9,972 nt of DNA from Actinomycetota bacterium (GTDB lineage Bacteria > Actinomycetota > Actinomycetes > S36-B12 > UBA10799). The DNA is taken from assembly GCA_003452655.1 (NCBI GenBank), contig DMNR01000441.1, positions 1,724-11,695 of the forward strand, given 5' to 3'. The notes below the pieces were generated by a model. The model had not been told where the DNA came from. It made no database searches and worked only from the letters and a program-made list of their open reading frames with translations. This document shows, in pieces, positions 6,368-9,972 of the stretch (position 1 is the first letter of the stretch; every line of letters begins with the position of its first letter). The translations under genes and the position numbers were made by a program.

Positions 6368-6892
6368 TCACTCTGGTCCGAGCTGAAACTCGATGGCGGC
6401 GTATAGATCGATCCTCGGATGATCGGGGCTCGGCTGAGCGAACACCTCAGTGTGATGAGGGCTCAACTGCACGAGGAAGCGCCGGAAGCCACCCAGCACC
6501 CTCGGCACGATCTCTGCAAAGTACTGGCTCCAATCGAAGTCGCCGTGGGTCTGTACGGTCAACCGCTTGAAACCGATGTGCACCAGCCGGGTGCTCAGCT
6601 CGGCGTAGTCCTTGCCATCGATGGTGAACTCCTCGGGCATCACCCAATCGGGCACATAGTGAGTCGCATCGATCGCCCCGCTGACAGGGAACTGGAGAAA
6701 TTCAACCATGTTGCGGCAGTGGATCATTCCGGCTTCGAGAAGAGACTCTGACGTGAACTGTGCCAAGTCCTCCGCGAACCCAACCTGGTAAGGCCAGTAG
6801 TTCCGCACGTGGACGAATTCGAGCAGCTTCATTACCTCATACCGAACGTGCGCCGTCATGCCATCAATCTCGGTCGGTTTCCGCTTTCTCAT
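6368..6892 (-). CDS. Hypothetical helical protein
   Basis: The product is 174 aa from the ATG at 6892; an alternative is the in-frame ATG 33 nt downstream (MTAHVRYEV). GAGGA abuts the first ATG too closely to be ideal, and neither start is decided. The N-terminal half is helical, with aromatic residues (MKLLEFVHVRNYWPYQVGFA) and then SLLEAGMIHCRNMVEFLQF. That resembles the 'LLEaflIHaRNLidFL' helix of a recurring family of small bacterial hypothetical proteins. The C-terminal half contains WSQYFAEIVPRVLGGFRRFL. No catalytic signature was identified; a distant HEPN-like fold is possible but there is no clear R-x4-6-H. The gene stands alone between repeat copies C and D, transcribed in the same direction as the SIR2-like gene with a 163-nt gap. 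Confidence 0.65.
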   Translation of the reverse strand: MRKRKPTEIDGMTAHVRYEVMKLLEFVHVRNYWPYQVGFAEDLAQFTSESLLEAGMIHCRNMVEFLQFPVSGAIDATHYVPDWVMPEEFTIDGKDYAELSTRLVHIGFKRLTVQTHGDFDWSQYFAEIVPRVLGGFRRFLVQLSPHHTEVFAQPSPDHPRIDLYAAIEFQLGPE

Positions 6893-6987
6893 TCCTCGGA
6901 GCGTTGCACAGTGCGCTGTCACCAACCGCGCAGCTTCGCAAAGCGGTTCCAGCGGGCGTTCGCCTGTGCGCAACACATATCGCTCGA

Positions 6988-7049
6988 CACAGAACGACGC
7001 CAGCGGTTGAGGAACCGAGGGGCGCCGAACGGCGCATCGGGCGCACTAC
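6988..7049 (+). repeat. attC-like interspersed element, copy D
   Basis: CACAGAACGACGCC starts at 6988, and CCGAACGGCGCATC at 7025-7038 is a 14-mer identical to copy B. The spacing from CACAGAAC to GGCGCATC is 43 nt, the same as in copies B, E and F. GCGCC and GGCGC flank GAAC as a small perfect hairpin (7022-7035). The outermost AGAAC/GTTC arms of the other copies are not preserved, so only the inner part is annotated. It lies between two minus-strand genes, ending 8 nt before the acetyltransferase stop. Confidence 0.65.
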
Positions 7050-7056
7050 ACCCGCG

Positions 7057-7659
7057 CTACGCGATACGAGGCGCTTGCGGCGGTGGCCGGCAGACTCGCG
7101 GTGCCCAGGTCCCGGCCCATGTTGGACCGGTTGTCGACCAGGCAACATCGACACCGATCTCGGATGGCGCGACTCGCTTGTCCGGCTTCTCGCCTTCGAG
7201 ACGAAAGCCAAGCGATTCGGGTACGCGACGACTCGCGGTGTTGGCCGCGTCGTGGTGGATCTCGACACGTGCGATGCCTGGCAAGGCGAGCGCAGCTGTC
7301 GTCAGATGCGCGACTGCCTCGCGGGCGTAGCCGTTCCCTATGTGATCGACATGGACCCAGTAGCCGATCTCCAGCGTGTCAGGGCCCGCCCCTTGGTGCA
7401 GTCCGCAGCCTCCGACTACTTCGTTGTCGACGAGCATCCCGTAGACGACGTCGCCGCCAGGTTGCCAGTCGTGCTCCCATCCCTCGATCAGCGCTGCACG
7501 ATCGTCGTCGCTCATCGGTTCAAACTGGATGAACGACATCCACGGTCGAAGGTGCTCGGTGCTCTCCTCGATGGCCGTGCGGAGCCGGGCCACGTCGGCA
7601 CGCCGCCATCGGCGAAGCGTGAGCCTCGGGCACACGACGAGTTCGGGTAGGACGAGCAT
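7057..7659 (-). CDS. GNAT-family N-acetyltransferase, RimJ/RimL type
   Basis: The product is 200 aa from the ATG at 7659. An in-frame GTG at 7683 would add eight residues of little character. The sequence follows the RimJ/RimL pattern: opening strand RLTLRRWRRADVARL (about 12-26), then STEHLRPWM (about 33-41) typical of the substrate side. LEIGYWVHVDHIGNGYAREA (96-115) contains the acetyl-CoA pyrophosphate-binding loop G-N-G-Y-A. RVEIHHDAANTASRRVPESL and GFRLEG (about 121-146) match the 'NxxSxxvxxkLGF' motif B region. These enzymes transfer acetyl from acetyl-CoA to protein N-termini or small amines; the substrate here is unknown. After DVAWSTTG the last 20 or so residues (WAGTWAPRVCRPPPQAPRIA) look foreign to the family and approach repeat copy D, suggesting a C-terminus altered at a junction. 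Stand-alone acetyltransferases are common integron cassette cargo. Confidence 0.88.
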   Translation of the reverse strand: MLVLPELVVCPRLTLRRWRRADVARLRTAIEESTEHLRPWMSFIQFEPMSDDDRAALIEGWEHDWQPGGDVVYGMLVDNEVVGGCGLHQGAGPDTLEIGYWVHVDHIGNGYAREAVAHLTTAALALPGIARVEIHHDAANTASRRVPESLGFRLEGEKPDKRVAPSEIGVDVAWSTTGPTWAGTWAPRVCRPPPQAPRIA

Positions 7660-7732
7660 CCGCTCAGCCTGACATCGAGACACACGGCGTCAGGCCTCGA
7701 TTTCGCAGGTCGTTCGTCGCAGGAAGCGAAAA

Positions 7733-7763
7733 CGCCGGGAAGCGCCCTTGAAGGGCGCCGGCG
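7733..7763. repeat. Nested palindromic hairpin
   Basis: GCGCCCTTGAAGGGCGC (7742-7758) is a perfect palindrome around a single central base. It is flanked by CGCCGG (7733-7738) and CCGGCG (7758-7763), which extend the stem across a small internal loop. It sits nine bases before repeat copy E, in the leader region of both divergent genes. It could be an attenuator, a protein-binding site or part of a larger folded recombination site. Confidence 0.5.
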
Positions 7764-7771
7764 GGCGACAC

Positions 7772-7844
7772 AGAGCTCGCAGCGCAGAACGACGGCTCAC
7801 TGAACTCACGAAGGGCGAACAGGTCGGCGCATCCGCGCCGGCTC
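7772..7844 (+). repeat. attC-like interspersed element, copy E
   Basis: AGAGC (7772-7776) is followed by the 19-mer CGCAGCGCAGAACGACGGC (7778-7796) identical to copy A. Then come TCGGCGCATCCGCG (7824-7837), sharing 13 nt with copy B, and GCTC (7841-7844). CGCAGAAC to GGCGCATC is 43 nt. The outer arms here are GAGC and GCTC where copies A and F have GAAC and GTTC, a compensatory change that keeps the pairing. Confidence 0.7.
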
Positions 7845-7962
7845 GGGCATCCGCGGATCGGCAGTTGGAAGGTCCATGTCGGGCAGCCGGGGGCATGCGT
7901 CTTGCGTGGTTGTGTTGGGTCTGCTGGAGTGTCGGTAACGAGTTGCTGTCGCATGGGACTCT

Positions 7963-8733
7963 ATGGGCGTGGAGTCATTCGACTGGGTCGATCTCGTCGT
8001 CACGGCGCGGGCCGGGGATACGGTCGCCGTTCGGGACCTGCTCCAGCGCTTTGAGCCATTGGTCCAATCAACTGCATCGCGGTTGATCGATCCTGATGGC
8101 GTCGACGACGTCGTCCAATCGAGCTTCGCTGTGGCATTGGAACAGCTGCCGCTCTTGCGGACGTCGGCTGCGTTTCCTGCGTGGCTCCGACTGATCGTCC
8201 GCAAGCAGGCAAGCTTGCAACGGCGTTGGAGTTCGCGCGATCCGCTCGGGCCATCTGAGCCGTTTGTGTCAGACGCGTCGGATCCAGCATCGGTCGCGCA
8301 AGAGCGCGCCCTCGCGGATGATGTACGCCTCGCACTGACCGCGGTTCGCGATGACGATCGACGATTGCTCGAGCTGCGCTACCTCGCCGGCTGGTCCAAC
8401 GCCGACCTCGCCGGACTGCTACGGGTGAGCGATGGCGCCCTCCGCAAGCGCCTTCACGCGGCGCGACGACGACTCCGCCCCCTGCTCGAACACCTCAACC
8501 CGGAGATCACGATGACCGACTACACCCGATACCTCAACCAGATCCACAACGCCTCTGTCGACGTCCCGGTGGCGCCGACCTTGGACCGACCCGGTCGCGA
8601 ACCGACCGTGACGGGCCTGAAGGTGATCGACACGATGGCCCCAGTGCGGCGCTGCGGCACCGTCGAGATGGTCGGACCTGCCGGCACGGGTCAACTGGTT
8701 GTCGCTGTGGAGCTCCTCTACCGACTGGGGTGA
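7963..8733 (+). CDS. ECF-like sigma factor fused in frame to the start of an F1-ATPase-beta-like domain
   Basis: The product is 256 aa from the ATG at 7963. Residues about 8-90 are sigma region 2 (AVRDLLQRFEPLVQSTASRL, DDVVQSSFAVALEQLP, FPAWLRLIVRKQASLQRRW). Residues about 117-178 are region 4 with its helix-turn-helix (LLELRYLAGWSNADLAGLLR, VSDGALRKRLHAARRRLRPL), so it should direct RNA polymerase to a target promoter. Instead of ending, the frame passes through an ATG (8512, residue 184) and continues with TGLKVIDTMAPVRRCGTVEM (about 217-236) and GPAGTGQLVVAVELLYRL. This matches the 'TGIKVIDLLAPYxxGGKIGLFGGAGVGKT' segment of F1 beta subunits, with the P-loop lysine replaced by Gln (residue 244). 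The frame then meets TGA at 8731, after which the beta-like sequence resumes in the same frame. The ATG at 8512 could start a separate ATPase-like product. No anti-sigma gene is adjacent. Confidence 0.82.
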   Translation: MGVESFDWVDLVVTARAGDTVAVRDLLQRFEPLVQSTASRLIDPDGVDDVVQSSFAVALEQLPLLRTSAAFPAWLRLIVRKQASLQRRWSSRDPLGPSEPFVSDASDPASVAQERALADDVRLALTAVRDDDRRLLELRYLAGWSNADLAGLLRVSDGALRKRLHAARRRLRPLLEHLNPEITMTDYTRYLNQIHNASVDVPVAPTLDRPGREPTVTGLKVIDTMAPVRRCGTVEMVGPAGTGQLVVAVELLYRLG

Positions 8734-9345
8734 ACCACCAACGACGTCTCTTGTGTTGCCGTCGGCGCAGAGCAGTCAGAACTCGGAGCCCAGCGAAACT
8801 TCGGTCATCTGCTCACTGAAGCAGGCGTGCCTGGCCCTGCGACCGCGATTCTCACCAAGCGTGCTGCTGAAGCGCCCCAGGCGCTCACGATGGGAGCGCG
8901 GCTGGCCTCAGGCCTCGCGCACGAGGGTGCTGAAGTCGCACTGATAGTGGACGAAGCGACCGTCCAAGCCGTCGCCACCTCCGGGCTCATCGACGCTGCT
9001 GGACTCGCTACCGAGGGCGCGGTGACGGTGATCGCCGTCCGTGCTCTCGGCGAGACGACTCAGTGGCCTACGAACCTCGGGTTCGACACCACGCTGGTCT
9101 TCTCGGTCGAGCAGCATGCGCTTCGGATCTTCCCTGCAATTGATCCACTCCGATCGAATTCAAGCCTCGGCATCTCCGACCTTGGCGATCGAGCCCGGCG
9201 ACGGTTGATCCAGGCAACATCGTTCCGCGACCGGTTCAACCAGCCACTCTTCATTGCCCGGGAGTACACGGGCGCTGCCGGAGAGTGGGCAGAGCCCAGC
9301 ATCGCCCAAGATGAACTCGCGAGCCTGTTGCAGCAGCACTCCTGA
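8734..9345 (+). pseudogene. Rest of the F1-ATPase-beta-like domain, separated by an in-frame TGA
   Basis: The 203 residues after the TGA stay in the frame of the sigma gene and align along F1 beta. CVAVGAEQSELGAQRNFGHL stands where beta has 'FAGVGERTREGNDLYHEM'. VALIVDEAT is the Walker B strand ('VLLFIDN'). FDTTLVFSVEQHALRIFPAI followed by DPL matches '[23 protein letters not shown]'. FNQPLFIAREYTGAAGEW matches 'LSQPFQVAEVFTGHLGKL'. With the upstream piece the domain would run from about 8600 to 9345, shorter than true beta because the N-terminal barrel is missing. The Walker A Lys and the catalytic 'GER' Glu context are not kept, so ATP hydrolysis is unlikely. It may be the C-terminal half of one protein broken by a nonsense change, a sequencing error, or a separate product from the GTG at 8827. 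One intact upstream-fused protein is the preferred ancestral state. Confidence 0.65.
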
Positions 9346-9651
9346 ACGCGACCGACGCACTGGCCGCGCACCCGGAAGCGCACAGAACACGCGCCGCAGA
9401 ATGACCTCGCCATCGCCGTCAACGAAAGCGCCATATCGGCGCTTCTGTGCGTGTTCTCCAACGCCTGAAGCGTGACAGCGCCGAGGAAGGCGGACCTCAA
9501 GGTCCAACACGCTCAGGGTTGGTCACGACGACGGATCTGTTGGCCACCAGCGGGCGGGTTCTGTTGGCCGCTGACAGGCGAGCCTTGCGGACGCCACCCC
9601 TGCGCAAACAGCTACCGGTCCCAGGCAAGCGGAGGGTCCTCGTGAGTCACT
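9346..9651. other. Intergenic region with repeat copy F and short repeats
   Basis: No convincing gene lies here. It holds repeat copy F (9384-9457), the palindrome GGACCTCAAGGTCC (9492-9505), and a direct repeat of TCTGTTGGCC at 9536-9545 and 9560-9569. The plus-strand frame through the direct repeats (DLLATSGRVLLAADRRALRT) stays open for some distance. It has no start codon or ribosome site and becomes Arg-rich, so it was not called. Confidence 0.45.
9384..9457 (+). repeat. attC-like interspersed element, copy F (best folding copy)
   Basis: AGAACACGCGC (9384-9394) pairs with GTGCGTGTTCT (9447-9457), eleven pairs including one G-U. After a 3-base bulge (CGC) AGAA pairs with TTCT (9443-9446), giving an imperfect long stem with extrahelical bases. 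CGCAGAATGAC starts at 9395 and GGCGCTTC at 9438, the same 43-nt spacing as in copies B, D and E. An internal perfect hairpin AAGCGCC-atatc-GGCGCTT (9426-9444) competes with the outer fold and could also act as a terminator for the sigma gene, whose stop is at 9345. Confidence 0.65.
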
Positions 9652-9909
9652 TCACGGCAGACGCTGTCTCGCGTCTGATTGAACGGCAAGTCGGCGGGTC
9701 CTGGCGCGGGCAGACACTCCCGCACGGAACCCGGCGACGAAACTGCCGGCTGCAAGATGGTCTTCGACATCGCGTTCGCAACCCGGCCGAGCCTGACAGA
9801 TGTACTCGCAGACCCAGCGCATCCGATCAACGTCGCGTTTGGACGCGTCGTCGCTCCATGGCAACGACGACCACTCCGCTCGAGCGCACGCAGCGAAGTC
9901 CCTCCACAT
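9652..9909 (-). CDS. Possible small hypothetical protein
   Basis: The product is 85 aa from the ATG at 9909, without a good Shine-Dalgarno. The first half looks protein-like, with four Trp and four Cys (MWRDFAACARAEWSSLPWSD, then MRWVCEYICQARPGCERD). The second half (SARARTRRLAVQSDARQRLP) is Arg-rich and could be out-of-frame read-through. A second overlapping minus-strand frame from 9926 is less convincing. The Cys spacing does not match WhiB or another known Fe-S or zinc motif with certainty. Function is unknown. Confidence 0.35.
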   Translation of the reverse strand: MWRDFAACARAEWSSLPWSDDASKRDVDRMRWVCEYICQARPGCERDVEDHLAAGSFVAGFRAGVSARARTRRLAVQSDARQRLP

Positions 9910-9972
9910 GCTTCATCGGTGGTCACCGCGACCGAACGACGCGCGCGGCGAGCGAACCGATCTGCGCCTGCG
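9910..9972. other. Right edge, possible degenerate repeat copy
   Basis: The plus strand has CCGAACGACGCGCGCGGCGA followed by GCGAACCGATCTGCGCC. This recalls the AGAACGACGG and GAACGGCGCATC motifs of the interspersed element but without exact long matches or the fixed 41-43 nt spacing. It may be a diverged copy or chance. Confidence 0.2.

Larger units (their letters stand above)
7660..7962. other. Divergent intergenic region with hairpin and repeat copy E
   Basis: This region lies between the divergent acetyltransferase and sigma-factor genes. It holds a strong hairpin (7733-7763) and repeat copy E (7772-7844). No gene and no confident -35/-10 promoter was found. No Shine-Dalgarno is evident before the start at 7963. 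Confidence 0.5.

Noticed and set aside
6760..7650. Plus-strand open frame of 296 codons opposite the acetyltransferase
   Set aside because: It spans repeat copy D and mirrors the GNAT gene; no recognisable domain.
7664..7954. Minus-strand open frame of 96 codons before the sigma gene
   Set aside because: Its translation is of repeat copy E; the peptide PSFCAA.SV reappears in a false frame over copy A, which supports the repeat rather than a gene.
7963..9345. Genuine ATP synthase beta subunit
   Set aside because: The N-terminal barrel is missing, the P-loop lysine is Gln, no other atp genes are nearby, and it is fused to a sigma factor.
4011..9457. CRISPR array
   Set aside because: The repeats are spaced 0.7-1.6 kb apart with genes between them, not with short uniform spacers.
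4011..9457. Calling the elements standard attC sites outright
   Set aside because: No GTTRRRY or RYYYAAC core could be matched and no integron integrase is in the window, so the label is kept as attC-like.

Overview
The window is high-GC DNA with dense coding on both strands. Many GTG starts, a stand-alone SIR2-like gene, a DUF4238 gene and an ECF-type sigma factor joined to an F1-ATPase-beta-like domain suggest an actinobacterium. An acidimicrobial lineage is a guess; nothing here fixes the taxon. No rRNA, tRNA, CRISPR array or housekeeping operon is visible. The genes are unrelated, mostly single and in mixed orientation, as in an accessory or genomic-island region.

Layout. Positions 1-115 are the end of an IS21-family element, with the first codons of istA reading off the left edge. 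This element cuts the 3' end of a hypothetical gene (116-585, minus) that also carries frameshifts. Next come a small membrane-anchored protein (692-1267, minus), a frameshifted small gene (1633-1925, plus) and a second membrane-anchored protein (2007-2588, plus). From about 2.8 kb the genes look intact: DUF4238 (2844-3839, minus), a HEPN-like protein (4174-4944, plus), a SIR2-like NAD-binding protein (5173-6204, minus), an unrecognised protein (6368-6892, minus) and a GNAT acetyltransferase (7057-7659, minus). Then comes a sigma factor fused in frame to an F1-beta-like pseudo-ATPase (7963-9345, plus), interrupted by one TGA at 8731. A possible small ORF (9652-9909, minus) lies near the right edge.

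The most striking structure is between the genes. An element of about 72 nt recurs at 4011-4080, 5066-5137, 6252-6322, 6988-7049 (partial), 7772-7844 and 9384-9457, all in plus orientation, and at 1344-1410 in minus orientation. It has an AGAAC motif, a CGCAGAACGACGG core about 10 nt further on, GGCGCATC at a fixed 41-43 nt from that core, and in several copies a GTTC or GCTC that pairs with the first motif. Exactly one gene, in either orientation, lies between each pair of consecutive plus-oriented copies. That is the layout of an integron cassette array with unusual attC-like sites, although the canonical GTTRRRY core is not seen and no integrase is in the window. SIR2-like and HEPN-like genes among the presumed cassettes make a store of anti-phage or stress functions plausible. 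The genes show no sign of a shared pathway or operon.
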